The notes under the pieces were generated by a model. It was not told the origin of the DNA, did no database searches, and saw only the letters and a list, made by a program, of their open reading frames with translations. Positions 26,425 to 35,231 of a stretch of 64,000 nucleotides of DNA are shown here, piece by piece. The DNA lies in the NCBI GenBank assembly GCA_052078155.1, contig JBQJBP010000002.1, positions 868,001-932,000 on the forward strand. Reading direction: 5' to 3'. The stretch's first letter is position 1. Every line of letters starts with the position of its first letter. Source of the DNA: CAXBMB01 sp052078155 (GTDB taxonomy: Bacteria; Pseudomonadota; Alphaproteobacteria; Kiloniellales; DSM-21159). Made by a program: the position numbers and the translations under genes.

Positions 26425-26988
26425 TTACCCTTTCCGCTTGGCGAGCCGCAGGCCCGTCTTTTTGAGAATGCCTTTTGAATAGAGGATGTCCCGGCCCCGG
26501 CAGGCATCGCCCAGCAGATCGGCAATGACCTGGCGCTTTGCTTCAACCTCCTCGCGGTTCTGGCCGTGGACCATGGCAAAGAGGTTGTAGGGCCAGTCCG
26601 GCAAAGAGCGGGGCCGTCGGTAGCAGTGGCTGACAAAGGCCAGGGCACCCACCTGCTGGCCCAGGGCTGAAATCCGGGTGTCGTCCACGTCCCAAACCGT
26701 CATGCCGTTGGCTGTGGTGCCGAGGGCATAGTGATTGGGCACGGCGCCAATACGCCGAATGACAGCTCTTTCCTGCAGGCGCGCCAGCCGCGCGATGACC
26801 TCTGCTTCACTGCAGCCCAGGTCTTCAGCAATCCCGGCGTAGGGCTGCGGCACCAGAGGCAAACCCGACTGGGTGGCGGTGATCAGGCGCAGGTCCAGAT
26901 CATCCAGCTGATTGAGGCCCTGCAAGGGAGCTGCCGGGATCTCAGGATCCAATCTGTCTGTTGCCATGGGTTTCACGAGCGTGCTCAT
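26425..26988 (-). CDS. nirH: NirH, siroheme decarboxylase subunit
   Basis: AsnC/Lrp-like protein of 187 residues acting with NirD, NirL and NirG to decarboxylate siroheme to 12,18-didecarboxysiroheme. The HTH-like N-terminal part (about 30-85) is followed by the RAM-like domain with SHCYRRP and PYNLFAMVHG (about 140-165), where conserved His and Tyr are expected to act. The start at 26988 forms an ATGA overlap with the nirG stop and is preferred over the frame's earlier start at 27054. Confidence 0.9.
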   Translation of the reverse strand: MSTLVKPMATDRLDPEIPAAPLQGLNQLDDLDLRLITATQSGLPLVPQPYAGIAEDLGCSEAEVIARLARLQERAVIRRIGAVPNHYALGTTANGMTVWDVDDTRISALGQQVGALAFVSHCYRRPRSLPDWPYNLFAMVHGQNREEVEAKRQVIADLLGDACRGRDILYSKGILKKTGLRLAKRKG

Positions 26989-27479
26989 GCCGTTACTCTC
27001 AAGCCGATGAAGTACTCTTCTTCCTTTGGAAAGAGATGCACTTTCAGATTGCATTCCCGTTCTATCTTTTCGGCCGTTTCGGCGATCTGCTCCGGTTTTT
27101 CAACGGCCAGCACGAACCACATGTTCAAGCTGTGGTCGCGTTCATAGTTATGGGCCACCTCGGGGTACGCATTGACTTTGGTCATGACCGTCGCGAAATC
27201 TTCATCGGGGACCTGCAGGGCGCAAAGGCAAAAGGCACCGCCCAGCTTGTCCGCATCGAACAGAGGGCCAAAGCGGGTCAGATATCCCAATTTCAGCAAC
27301 CGCTGCAGGCGGGCCAGCACGTCGTCTTCTGTCAGACCCAGCCGCCGGGCAACGCTCTGGTAAGGACGCGGCGTCAGGGGAAAGCCCTCTTGAAGTTCAT
27401 TGATCAACAGACGGTCCGGCCCGTCCAGTTCCCGTACCGGGTCGAAGGTTCTGCTGAGGTTGCGTGAGGCTTTGTTCAT
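26985..27479 (-). CDS. nirG: NirG, siroheme decarboxylase subunit
   Basis: AsnC/Lrp-like protein of 164 residues, a subunit of the siroheme decarboxylase. It has the family stretch LTPRPYQSVARRLGLTEDDVLARLQRL and, further on, VAHNYERDHSLNMWFVLAV, where the HNYxRxH residues are typical of the NirD/NirG type. The ATG at 27479 overlaps the previous stop as ATGA; the 16 codons upstream in the open frame are not used. Confidence 0.9.
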   Translation of the reverse strand: MNKASRNLSRTFDPVRELDGPDRLLINELQEGFPLTPRPYQSVARRLGLTEDDVLARLQRLLKLGYLTRFGPLFDADKLGGAFCLCALQVPDEDFATVMTKVNAYPEVAHNYERDHSLNMWFVLAVEKPEQIAETAEKIERECNLKVHLFPKEEEYFIGLRVTA

Positions 27480-28642
27480 GGGCTGGTCCGCCTTTTGCTC
27501 AGCAAGGCCCCGGTCTGTTTGAAGCACCGCTGACTGAACAGCACATCGCGGGGCCGCCCCCGCAACTGCGTCATGCTTTCCGTGCTGTGAACGATCTGTA
27601 GGGCGTCATGCCGGGATTTGGCGTGAACCATGGCGTAGAGGTTAAAGGGCCAGTGTTTCGGGTCACGTCGACGTTGATAGCAAAGGGTGATGCCGGGCCA
27701 GGCGGCCAGTTTTTCTCCGGCCGATACCACCAGGTCATCGGGCAGATCCCAGACGATCATGGCGTTGGCCTGCCAGCCCAGTTTCCTATGACGGACCACC
27801 ACGCCAAACCGGGAAATCACCTTGATCTGGCAGAAGTGGTCGATGCACGCCAGAACCTCCGGCTCTGAGAGAGATAGCAACTGGGCCAGGTTGTCATAAG
27901 GGCGGGGCACCAGCGGCAGTCCCTGGGCGACAGCCGCCAGCAGGTGGCGGTCCGTTGCGGAAAGATTAGGGGCCTCTTGGGCCTCTTTTGCGGGTGCGGG
28001 ACCGGGGTGTGTCTCCTTGGGCCGGCCTGACAGGGAAAAGCCCAGATCCAGATGGAAGGGGCGTTCCATGGGCAGGTCCAGCAGCGGCAGGCCGCTGCGC
28101 TGGCGGATGCGCGCCAGCGTGTCGGCCAGATGGGCTTTGTCGGGACCGGTCGCCACGAACCAGAGGTTCCAGGGATTTTCCCGCAGATAGTTATGATTGA
28201 CGCCCTCTTGCGCGTTAACCAGCTGGACCACCTCCTGCAGCCGCGCGGAAGGCACCGCCATGGCGGCCAAAGTGGAGGCCCCGGCTGCATTGGGTCGGAC
28301 CACCGCGCCAATGCGGGAGATGGCCCCCTGGTCATTGAGGGCTGACAACCGCGACAGAACGTCGGCTTCCGACAGGCCCAGGCGCTGTCCGATCAGCTCA
28401 AAGGGCCGGGAGGTCAGGGGAAACTCCCGCTGCCAACCGTCCAGCAACCGGTAATCCAGTTCGTCCAGGCGTGTGAGGTCAGAAGAGCCGCCTGTTTCCA
28501 GGGCGCCACCTGCTTCCAGGTCGCTACTTGTTTTCAGGGCGTCAGTTAGGTCCTGGGGATCGCCTGATCTGCTATCTGGCGCGGAGGCCGTGCCTTTGGT
28601 CTGGCTCTGGTTTTTTTTCTGGCTCTGGGAGCTGCCGCACAT
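27476..28642 (-). CDS. nirDL: NirDL fusion, siroheme decarboxylase
   Basis: Fused NirD and NirL domains, 388 residues. A polar, probably disordered lead of about 55 residues (MCGSSQSQKK start) precedes the first AsnC-like half, with NHNYLREN and WNLWFVATG near 150, and then a linker of Pro and Ala leads to the second half with CYQRRRD and PFNLYAMVHAKS near 335. It works with NirG and NirH on siroheme. In many denitrifiers nirD and nirL are separate, while others such as Paracoccus types carry fusions. The second half has Leu where NirH has His before CYxR. Confidence 0.9.
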   Translation of the reverse strand: MCGSSQSQKKNQSQTKGTASAPDSRSGDPQDLTDALKTSSDLEAGGALETGGSSDLTRLDELDYRLLDGWQREFPLTSRPFELIGQRLGLSEADVLSRLSALNDQGAISRIGAVVRPNAAGASTLAAMAVPSARLQEVVQLVNAQEGVNHNYLRENPWNLWFVATGPDKAHLADTLARIRQRSGLPLLDLPMERPFHLDLGFSLSGRPKETHPGPAPAKEAQEAPNLSATDRHLLAAVAQGLPLVPRPYDNLAQLLSLSEPEVLACIDHFCQIKVISRFGVVVRHRKLGWQANAMIVWDLPDDLVVSAGEKLAAWPGITLCYQRRRDPKHWPFNLYAMVHAKSRHDALQIVHSTESMTQLRGRPRDVLFSQRCFKQTGALLSKRRTSP

Positions 28643-28645
28643 GGG

Positions 28646-29887
28646 TCACAGTCCCGTACGGTGGGCCCGGGCGGTAAAGAAGATGCCGCTGGGACTTTCG
28701 GCCGGAAGCGCTCTCAGTTCTTCATAGCTGCGCGTGTCATAGACTTTGACGAGGTTGTCGTCGCGAACCGAGATCCAGATCTCATGGCCCCGCGGTGTGA
28801 ATTCCATGTGCAGGGCGGCTTTGCCGGGTTTCAGTTCCTTAATGATCTTTCCGCTGGGCACATCGATGACCTGGATGGTGTCGTTCAGGGGGTGGGCGAA
28901 ATTCACCCAGACCTGACGGCCATCGGGACGGGCCACGGCGAAAATGGGCTGGCCGTGGGTTGGTACGCGCCCCACTTCTTCCAGACTGCGGGCATCGACG
29001 ATCAGCACTTCGTGGTGACCAACGGCGGGCAGGACAAAGCGATCTCCGGCCAGGGCCCAGCCTTCCAGGTGGGGCATCTTGTACACCGGCAGCTTGGGAT
29101 CCTTGCGGCCATAATCCGGCAGAATGCGCTGGGGCCGGGGCAGGGGCTCTTCCCAGAGGTCCAGGGCCGTCAACCCCTCTTCACCAAACAGGCCGGTGAT
29201 GTAGCGGCGGCCATCACCGGTGATCAGGGCATCATAGGGATAGGCCCCCATGCCGGTGATCTTGCTGACGGCGGGTTTTTGACCGTCGCTGAAATCGGCA
29301 ATCCAGGTTTCCCCTGCATCCCAGAGGGTAAAGACAAAGCGTGCGCCCGGTACATCCACCAGACCAATGACCTTGGAGCGCTCACCGGCCTCTCCATAGC
29401 TGGCGGGGATGTCAGCCACCAGTTCCAGGGTCCCGGACTCAAAAACCCGGACACCGCCGGGATCGTAGTTCGATACAGCGATCAGCTTGCCGTCATCTGA
29501 AATGGCCCCGCCGATGGCGTTTCCGGCCTGGATCACCCGCTTGTCGATTTTCCCCAGCAGCAGGTCGACCTTGGTCAGGCCGCCGTCGCGGCCAAAGACA
29601 TAGGCAAAGCGTTCGTCCCGGGAAAAAACTACGGAGGCGTGGGAGAGGTCGCCCAATCCGTCGACCCGCTGTAACACCGCGCGATCGGTGGTGTTGATGA
29701 TCAGCAGAGAACCGCTGGCCCGTTCCACAATCACACCCAAATCCCCGGTGCCACGCAGGACCGGTTCCTCGGCTTTGGCGGGGGGAAGGGCAAAGAGCAT
29801 GATCAGGGTAATGACCACCATGAACACAAAGAGCAGCAGGCCCTGCATCAGTAGGTTTTTGTTGCTGCGGTGCTTTTTCTCGATCAT
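28646..29887 (-). CDS. nirF: NirF, heme d1 biosynthesis protein
   Basis: Propeller protein of 413 residues related to the d1 domain of NirS but without a c-heme domain. An N-terminal hydrophobic segment at about 14-35 places it in the periplasm or anchored to the membrane. NirF binds a late d1 precursor and is required for its conversion, possibly removing a propionate chain to give dihydro-d1. The start overlaps the nirC stop as ATGA. It is followed by nirDL with three bases between. Confidence 0.93.
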   Translation of the reverse strand: MIEKKHRSNKNLLMQGLLLFVFMVVITLIMLFALPPAKAEEPVLRGTGDLGVIVERASGSLLIINTTDRAVLQRVDGLGDLSHASVVFSRDERFAYVFGRDGGLTKVDLLLGKIDKRVIQAGNAIGGAISDDGKLIAVSNYDPGGVRVFESGTLELVADIPASYGEAGERSKVIGLVDVPGARFVFTLWDAGETWIADFSDGQKPAVSKITGMGAYPYDALITGDGRRYITGLFGEEGLTALDLWEEPLPRPQRILPDYGRKDPKLPVYKMPHLEGWALAGDRFVLPAVGHHEVLIVDARSLEEVGRVPTHGQPIFAVARPDGRQVWVNFAHPLNDTIQVIDVPSGKIIKELKPGKAALHMEFTPRGHEIWISVRDDNLVKVYDTRSYEELRALPAESPSGIFFTARAHRTGL

Positions 29888-30372
29888 GGGTTTTCTCCCT
29901 TTAACAGGTAGCGGGCGATCCAGTTGGCGTCAGCCTCGCTCAAGAGGGGGCGCCAGGGGGGCATGGCGCTGTCCGGCACGCCATCCAGCACAATCAGGGC
30001 CAGGGTTTCCGGATCGCTGCCGTCGAGAATTTCCGGCCTCAGATCCGGACCAAGACCCCCTTTCAAGGTCATGCCGTGGCAGGAGCCGCAGTCCTGACGG
30101 ACCAGCCTTTCCAGTTCCTTGGCCCGTTGATCTGAGACGTTGAGGGCCCTGTCGGCTGTGTTTGTGTCAGCGGCGGTAAGAGCCGCCATGTTTGCAGGGG
30201 CGGTGTTGAGGCCAGAAGCCGTCTGCTCAGATCTGATCAGGCCCGGCCTCTCCCTGCTGCCGCTTTCCAGCTCTTCTGCCGGGGCCCGGGTGACCGACAC
30301 CAGGGCTGCTGCAGCCAGCAGCAAGACCATCAGGATCAATCGTCCAGGCACAGATCGGCGTTTGTCAGACAC
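29884..30372 (-). CDS. nirC: NirC-like c-type cytochrome
   Basis: Small periplasmic c-type cytochrome of 162 residues with a signal segment (about 10-30), a long unstructured spacer to residue 85, and one heme motif C95-G-S-C98-H99; Met138 in DSAMPPW is the likely sixth ligand. NirC passes electrons to NirS or takes part in d1 assembly. It begins with GTG, two bases after the nirE stop, and overlaps nirF as ATGA. Confidence 0.85.
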   Translation of the reverse strand: MSDKRRSVPGRLILMVLLLAAAALVSVTRAPAEELESGSRERPGLIRSEQTASGLNTAPANMAALTAADTNTADRALNVSDQRAKELERLVRQDCGSCHGMTLKGGLGPDLRPEILDGSDPETLALIVLDGVPDSAMPPWRPLLSEADANWIARYLLKGENP

Positions 30373-31210
30373 GCGACAGACTCCCTATCGCAGCAGCCTC
30401 CCGGTCTGATCCGGCCGGTTGAAAGAAAGTCAGAGGGCCCGACAGGTCATCTGCCAGAAAGGCCAGTTTTGGCTGGTTCAGGCTGTCGTAGAGGGCGGCA
30501 ACCGCCCCGATGATGAAGAGAACGGGTCCGCTGAAGTCAGCGGCTTTTGTGTCCTGGGGCAGCTTGTCCAGCGTGGTGCGCAAGCGACGTTCGCGCGGGG
30601 TTGTGCCGTTGTTGACGGCCAGAACCGGCGTTTCCAGAGGCAAACCGTGGGCGATCAACTCGTCGCTGATCTGGGCGATGTTCGCGGCGCCCATGTAAAC
30701 CACCAGGGTGGTTTCGCTGTCGGCCAGTCCGGCCCAGTCCAGATCAAGGGGCGTGTCCTCGCGGCAATGGCCGGTGACATAGCGAACCCCGGTGGCCAAA
30801 CCCCGGTGAGTCAGGGGGACGCCCAGATGGGCAGCACAGCCCTGGGCGGCGGTGATGCCGGGGGCCACTTCAAAGGCGATGCCTGCCTTGACCAGGGCAG
30901 CGGCTTCTTCTGACCCGCGGCCAAAAATGAAGGGGTCACCGCCCTTTAGGCGGACGACCTTGTGGCCCAGTTTGGCCTGCTCAATCAGGATGGCGTTGAT
31001 GTCTTCCTGGGGGACAGCGTGATGGTTGGGTTCTTTGCCGACAAAAATGCGGCGGGCCTTGTCAGAGGCCAGTTTCAACACCTCTGCAGATACCAGGCGG
31101 TCATAGACCAGCACATCGGCCTGGCCGATCAGGCGGGCGGCTTTCAGGGTCAGCAATTCCGGATCCCCCGGACCTGCCCCAACGAGATACACCGTTCCTG
31201 TCTTCATCAT
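30365..31210 (-). CDS. nirE: NirE, uroporphyrinogen-III C-methyltransferase
   Basis: SUMT of about 281 residues: VGAGPGDPELLTLKA at the N-terminus, the LKGGDPFIFGRG motif near 90, and EVAPGITAAQGCAAHLGVPLTHR near 125. It adds methyl groups from SAM at C2 and C7 of uroporphyrinogen III to give precorrin-2, the first committed step to heme d1. AGAGGTGG precedes two neighbouring ATGs (31210 and 31207). A dedicated SUMT in a nir cluster is named NirE. No CysG-type dehydrogenase/chelatase module is attached. Confidence 0.93.
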   Translation of the reverse strand: MMKTGTVYLVGAGPGDPELLTLKAARLIGQADVLVYDRLVSAEVLKLASDKARRIFVGKEPNHHAVPQEDINAILIEQAKLGHKVVRLKGGDPFIFGRGSEEAAALVKAGIAFEVAPGITAAQGCAAHLGVPLTHRGLATGVRYVTGHCREDTPLDLDWAGLADSETTLVVYMGAANIAQISDELIAHGLPLETPVLAVNNGTTPRERRLRTTLDKLPQDTKAADFSGPVLFIIGAVAALYDSLNQPKLAFLADDLSGPLTFFQPAGSDREAAAIGSLSRV

Positions 31211-31269
31211 GACCACCTCTGAGGAGTTTCGGGTTCAAAGGACGGCTGACGGAGCACCAACAGCCTGGA

Positions 31270-31321
31270 GTGCACAAAAGAGAGAAAGAAGGGGCGACGG
31301 CGTATCAAGTGCCGTCGCCCT
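31270..31321 (-). terminator. Hairpin terminator after nirS
   Basis: Ten-base GC-rich arms (31292-31301 and 31311-31320) form a hairpin just after the nirS stop. On the minus strand it is followed by TTCTTTCTCTCTTTT. It should stop or attenuate transcripts between nirS and nirE, leaving nirS mRNA in excess. Confidence 0.75.
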
Positions 31322-31337
31322 GTTCTATCGAGACGCC

Positions 31338-33086
31338 TTAGTAGACATCCTTACGGGTGTTGAAGACGTTGAACTTGCCGGTCGGTGTGACCAGGCGCTG
31401 ATCTTTGATCAGAGACTTCATTTTCAAAGTCTTGTCATCGACCACGACGATGGCGGATTCCTTGTCTTTGGCGTTCCAGACAGAGAACCAGATTTCATCG
31501 CCGGCCTGGTTGTATTCGCCCTGCACCACGCGGGGCTGTCCGTCGGTGATTCCGGCCCATTCCACCAGAGGAAGCTGGATGTATTCCGGCTCTTCCTTAT
31601 CCAGTTCGGAGACCTTGAAAACGGCCACGGACCCGGAGGTTTCAGCGTCGGGATTCAACGGCGCATCCACATAGAGGTGGTCGGAATTGGGGTGGGTTTT
31701 CACAAAGAGAGACCCGCCGCCCATGGCTTCCAGTTGCTGCACCACTTTCCAGGCATGGTCCGGATTGCCTTCCGGATCGGTCCCGATCAGGGCAACGGTT
31801 TCATCGCCCAGATGCGAGGTGGCCCAGACCGGCCCGTAGGTCGGGTGATTGATGTTGGCACCCCGACCAGGGTGCGGGGTTGCCCCATCGGTTTCCACCA
31901 GGCCGACCAGCTTGCCTTCCTTGGTGTCCACCACGGCCACCTTGTTGCGGGCGTTGGCAGCGACGATGAAATAGCGACCCGTGCTGTCGAACCCGCCGTC
32001 ATGCAGGAACCGTTCGGCTTCGATGGAGGTCACTTTGAGGTTCTTGATGTCCTCATAGTTCACCAGTTTGATGAAGCCGGTTTCTTTCACATTGACGATG
32101 AATTCCGGCTTGTAGTGGGAGGCTACGATGGCGGCCACGCGGGGTTCCGGATGGAACTCCTGGGTGTCATAGACCATGCCCCTGGTAGAGACGACTTTCA
32201 GCGGCTCCAGGGTGTTGCCGTCCATGATGACGTATTGCGGTGGCCAGTAAGCCCCGGCAATGGCGTATTGATCTTCCCAGCCCTTGGCCTTGGAGGTTTC
32301 GACAGAGCGGGCTTCCATGCCGATCTTCATTTCCGCCACCGTGGTGGGCGGATCCATATAGAGGTCCACCAGTGTCAGTTTGGCGTCGCGCCCGATTGTG
32401 AAGAGATACCGGCCGGACGCTGACATGCGGGAGATATGGACCGCATAACCCGTTTCCAGGATATGGACGATTTCCTTGGTCTTGCCATCAATCAACGCCA
32501 CCTGCCCGGCATCGCGCAGGGTGACGGAGAAGAGGTTGTCGACATCCAGATCGTTGGCTTTTTCCGTTGGGCGATCTGCCACCGGCACCAGGACTTTCCA
32601 GGTGTTTTTGATCTCTGCCAGGCCGAATTCAGGCGGCTGGGGCGGGTCGATCAGCAGATAGCGGGCCATCATGTCCACATCGGCTTCAGACATTTCACCG
32701 GAGGTGCCCCAGTTGGGCATGCCGGCGGGGGAGCCATAGGTAATGAAGTCCTTGAGGTACTCGTAGCCCTGCTCCTTGGTGATGTCCGTGGTCAGGGGCT
32801 TGCCTGTTGCCCCTTTGCGCAACACACCATGGCAACCGGCGCAGCGCTCAAAGTAGAGCTGCTTGGCCCGTTCAAATTCTTCTGCGGAGATTACGGGATC
32901 GTCCGGCTTGCGGCCGGGAATTTCCATTTCCAGCGCACCCAGTGTGTTCAGGCTGGGGTTGTACTGGGTTGACGGAGAATTGTTGTGATCGCTGCTGGCA
33001 GCCAGGGCCAGACTACTTACCAGGGCCAGGGGTGCAATGACGCTGCCCATGAGCGCGGCCGTCTTCAGTCTTGAAAAATAAGTCAT
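31338..33086 (-). CDS. nirS: NirS cytochrome cd1 nitrite reductase
   Basis: Cytochrome cd1 of 582 residues, periplasmic, reducing nitrite to NO. A signal peptide ends near residue 30, the c-heme motif is C82-A-G-C85-H86, and the d1 propeller fills the rest. The frame is open to 33173, but that would place an FNR/NNR box inside the coding region; the ATG at 33086 gives a normal signal peptide and is preferred. The gene is divergent from norC, with its own box at 33151. Confidence 0.97.
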   Translation of the reverse strand: MTYFSRLKTAALMGSVIAPLALVSSLALAASSDHNNSPSTQYNPSLNTLGALEMEIPGRKPDDPVISAEEFERAKQLYFERCAGCHGVLRKGATGKPLTTDITKEQGYEYLKDFITYGSPAGMPNWGTSGEMSEADVDMMARYLLIDPPQPPEFGLAEIKNTWKVLVPVADRPTEKANDLDVDNLFSVTLRDAGQVALIDGKTKEIVHILETGYAVHISRMSASGRYLFTIGRDAKLTLVDLYMDPPTTVAEMKIGMEARSVETSKAKGWEDQYAIAGAYWPPQYVIMDGNTLEPLKVVSTRGMVYDTQEFHPEPRVAAIVASHYKPEFIVNVKETGFIKLVNYEDIKNLKVTSIEAERFLHDGGFDSTGRYFIVAANARNKVAVVDTKEGKLVGLVETDGATPHPGRGANINHPTYGPVWATSHLGDETVALIGTDPEGNPDHAWKVVQQLEAMGGGSLFVKTHPNSDHLYVDAPLNPDAETSGSVAVFKVSELDKEEPEYIQLPLVEWAGITDGQPRVVQGEYNQAGDEIWFSVWNAKDKESAIVVVDDKTLKMKSLIKDQRLVTPTGKFNVFNTRKDVY

Positions 33087-33150
33087 TTCAGAATGGCTCC
33101 GAAGGGGGCGTGAGGCCCCTGGAGCAAAGGTCATCTTGAGCGAGGTCTCC

Positions 33151-33164
33151 TTGATAATTGTCAA
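33151..33164 (-). promoter_or_regulatory. FNR/NNR-type box upstream of nirS
   Basis: TTGATAATTGTCAA, a perfect TTGAT-N4-GTCAA site centred 71 bases before the nirS ATG. This suits activation at about -41.5 with a leader of roughly 30 bases. Confidence 0.8.
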
Positions 33165-33310
33165 GTAGTTCAATCAGTTAATGCGACACTTTCGCGCAGC
33201 TGGAAGCGCCAAGAGGTTGAAACTTCACGAGAAAGTGAGCGTTCTGATTTTTCATAAAAAATGGAATCAACCCTGCGGGAGAGACGGAATGGGCCGCCCA
33301 GCGTGTGCTC

Positions 33311-33324
33311 TTGACTTCGGTTAA
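33311..33324 (+). promoter_or_regulatory. FNR/NNR-type box upstream of norC
   Basis: TTGACTTCGGTTAA, one mismatch from TTGAY-N4-GTCAA, centred about 91 bases before the norC ATG. It lies in the same gap as the nirS box but about 160 bases away, so each gene seems to have its own site. Confidence 0.6.
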
Positions 33325-33408
33325 GGAGCTTTGACGGCAGGTCGGCTTTTTTGAGCCACCAAAGAACAACCATTCCAAGACGGAAAAACCTCCATAGGGG
33401 AGAAGTCC

Positions 33409-33861
33409 ATGAGCGAAGTCATGACCAAGTCCATGGCCCGCAACATCTTTTACGGCGGGTCTCTTATCTTCCTCGCCATCTTCGTTGGACTGACCATTCA
33501 CAGCCACTTCTACATCGTGAATGAATCAACGGATAACGAAGGGCTGACCGAAAGCGTCGCCCTGGGGAAGCATGTTTGGGAAGAAAACTCCTGCATCAAC
33601 TGTCACACCATTCTGGGCGAAGGGGCTTACTTCGCCCCGGAAGTGGGCAATGTCTGGATACGCTATGGCGGACTGGATGATCCCGAAGGGGCGCGTGAAG
33701 CCCTGAAAGACTGGATGAAAAGCCAGCCCACCGGAATCGAAGGCCGGCGACAGATGCCGCAGTTCAACCTGACGGAACAGGAACTGGACGCTCTGGTGGA
33801 TTTCCTCGAATGGACCAGCCGGATCGATACCCAGGGCTGGCCGCCGAATGAAGCCGGTTGA
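33409..33861 (+). CDS. norC: NorC, cytochrome c subunit of nitric oxide reductase
   Basis: NorC of 150 residues with one membrane anchor (about 12-35) and a periplasmic c-heme domain: C62-I-N-C65-H66, with Met in RRQMPQFNL as the other ligand. It feeds electrons to NorB for 2 NO to N2O. The ATG follows AGGGGAGAAGTCC. It is the first gene of norCBQD, with norB about 20 bases after its stop. Confidence 0.96.
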   Translation: MSEVMTKSMARNIFYGGSLIFLAIFVGLTIHSHFYIVNESTDNEGLTESVALGKHVWEENSCINCHTILGEGAYFAPEVGNVWIRYGGLDDPEGAREALKDWMKSQPTGIEGRRQMPQFNLTEQELDALVDFLEWTSRIDTQGWPPNEAG

Positions 33862-33880
33862 GCAGGAAGGACAGAAACCG

Positions 33881-35224
33881 ATGAAATATCAAACGCAGAA
33901 AATCGCGTACTACTACTTCCTGGCAGCCATGGTTCTCTTTGCGCTGCAGGTCACTTTGGGACTGGTCGCGGGCTACATCTATGTCGAGCCCAATTTCCTC
34001 AGCGAACTGGTGCCCTTCAACATTGTGCGCATGATCCATACCAACTCCCTGATCGTCTGGTTGATTCTGGGCTTCTTCGGGGCGGCTTACTTCCTGATCC
34101 CGGAAGAAGCTGAGCGGGAAATCCACTCCCCCCTGTTGGCCTACATTCAGCTGGCCATCATGCTGGTGGGCGCACTGGGTGCGGTCATTGGGTACCTCTT
34201 TGGCATCCATGAAGGTCGTGAGTTCCTGGAACAGCCGCTGTGGGTCAAGCTGGGCATTGTCGTGGCCGCTCTGATGTTCCTGTTCAACATCTCCATGACG
34301 GTGCTGAAGGGCCGCAAGACCGCCATCACCAACATTTTGCTGTTGGGTCTTTGGGGTCTGGCCATCTTCTTCCTCTTTTCCCTCTACAACCCGACGAACC
34401 TCAGCCTGGACAAAATGTACTGGTGGTATGTGGTCCATCTCTGGGTCGAAGGGGTCTGGGAACTGATCATGGCCTCGATCCTGGCTTACCTGATGCTCAA
34501 GCTGACGGGTGTGGATCGTGAGGTGATCGAGAAATGGCTCTATGTCATCGTCGCCACCGCGCTCTTCTCCGGCCTGCTGGGCACCGGTCACCATTACTTC
34601 TGGATCGGCACTCCCGGGTACTGGCAGTGGATCGGCTCGATCTTCTCTGCCATGGAAGTGATCCCCTTCTTTGCCATGATGGCCTTCTGCTTTGCCATGA
34701 TCTGGAAAGGCAGCCGCGAGCATCCCAACAAGGCCGCTTTGCTGTGGTCCCTGGGCTGCGCCACTCTGGCTTTCTTCGGGGCTGGTGTCTGGGGCTTCAT
34801 GCACACGCTGCATGGCATCAACTTCTACACCCACGGCACCCAGATCACTGCCGCCCACGGGCATCTGGCTTTCTTCGGTGCCTATGTCTCCCTGAACCTG
34901 GCCATCTTCAGTTATGCCTTCCCGATCCTGCGGGGCCGGGATGCTTACAACCAGGTGCTTAACATGGCCAGCTTCTGGCTGATGTCGGGCGGTATGGTCT
35001 TCATGACCTTCACCCTGACCTTTGCCGGGGCCATCCAGGTCCACCTGCAACGGGTGAACGGAGACTTCTACATGGATGTGCAGGACCAGTTGGCGCTCTT
35101 CTACTGGATGCGTCTGGGCTCCGGTGTGGCGGTGGTGTTGGGCGCTCTGCTCTTCCTCTACGCTGTGCTTGGTCCGGCCAGAAAAGAACTGATCTCCCGC
35201 GGCGCAGCCGCAGCGGCAGAGTGA
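33881..35224 (+). CDS. norB: NorB, catalytic subunit of cNOR
   Basis: NorB of 447 residues, a heme-copper-oxidase-family protein with 12 membrane helices, reducing NO to N2O. Conserved His are visible in RMIHTNS, HLWVEGVWE (His with the functional Glu), GTGHHYFWIG (the HH pair for FeB) and HGHLAFFG. The quinol-oxidising N-terminal extension of qNor is absent, which fits the presence of norC. Start 33881 has GGAAGGA upstream; the earlier in-frame ATG at 33848 overlaps norC and is not used. Confidence 0.97.
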   Translation: MKYQTQKIAYYYFLAAMVLFALQVTLGLVAGYIYVEPNFLSELVPFNIVRMIHTNSLIVWLILGFFGAAYFLIPEEAEREIHSPLLAYIQLAIMLVGALGAVIGYLFGIHEGREFLEQPLWVKLGIVVAALMFLFNISMTVLKGRKTAITNILLLGLWGLAIFFLFSLYNPTNLSLDKMYWWYVVHLWVEGVWELIMASILAYLMLKLTGVDREVIEKWLYVIVATALFSGLLGTGHHYFWIGTPGYWQWIGSIFSAMEVIPFFAMMAFCFAMIWKGSREHPNKAALLWSLGCATLAFFGAGVWGFMHTLHGINFYTHGTQITAAHGHLAFFGAYVSLNLAIFSYAFPILRGRDAYNQVLNMASFWLMSGGMVFMTFTLTFAGAIQVHLQRVNGDFYMDVQDQLALFYWMRLGSGVAVVLGALLFLYAVLGPARKELISRGAAAAAE

Positions 35225-35231
35225 GGCAGCT

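Noticed and set aside
33764..35050. Minus-strand open frame of 428 codons opposite norB
   Set aside because: Shadow of norB, rich in His and Gln as expected from antisense of a membrane protein.
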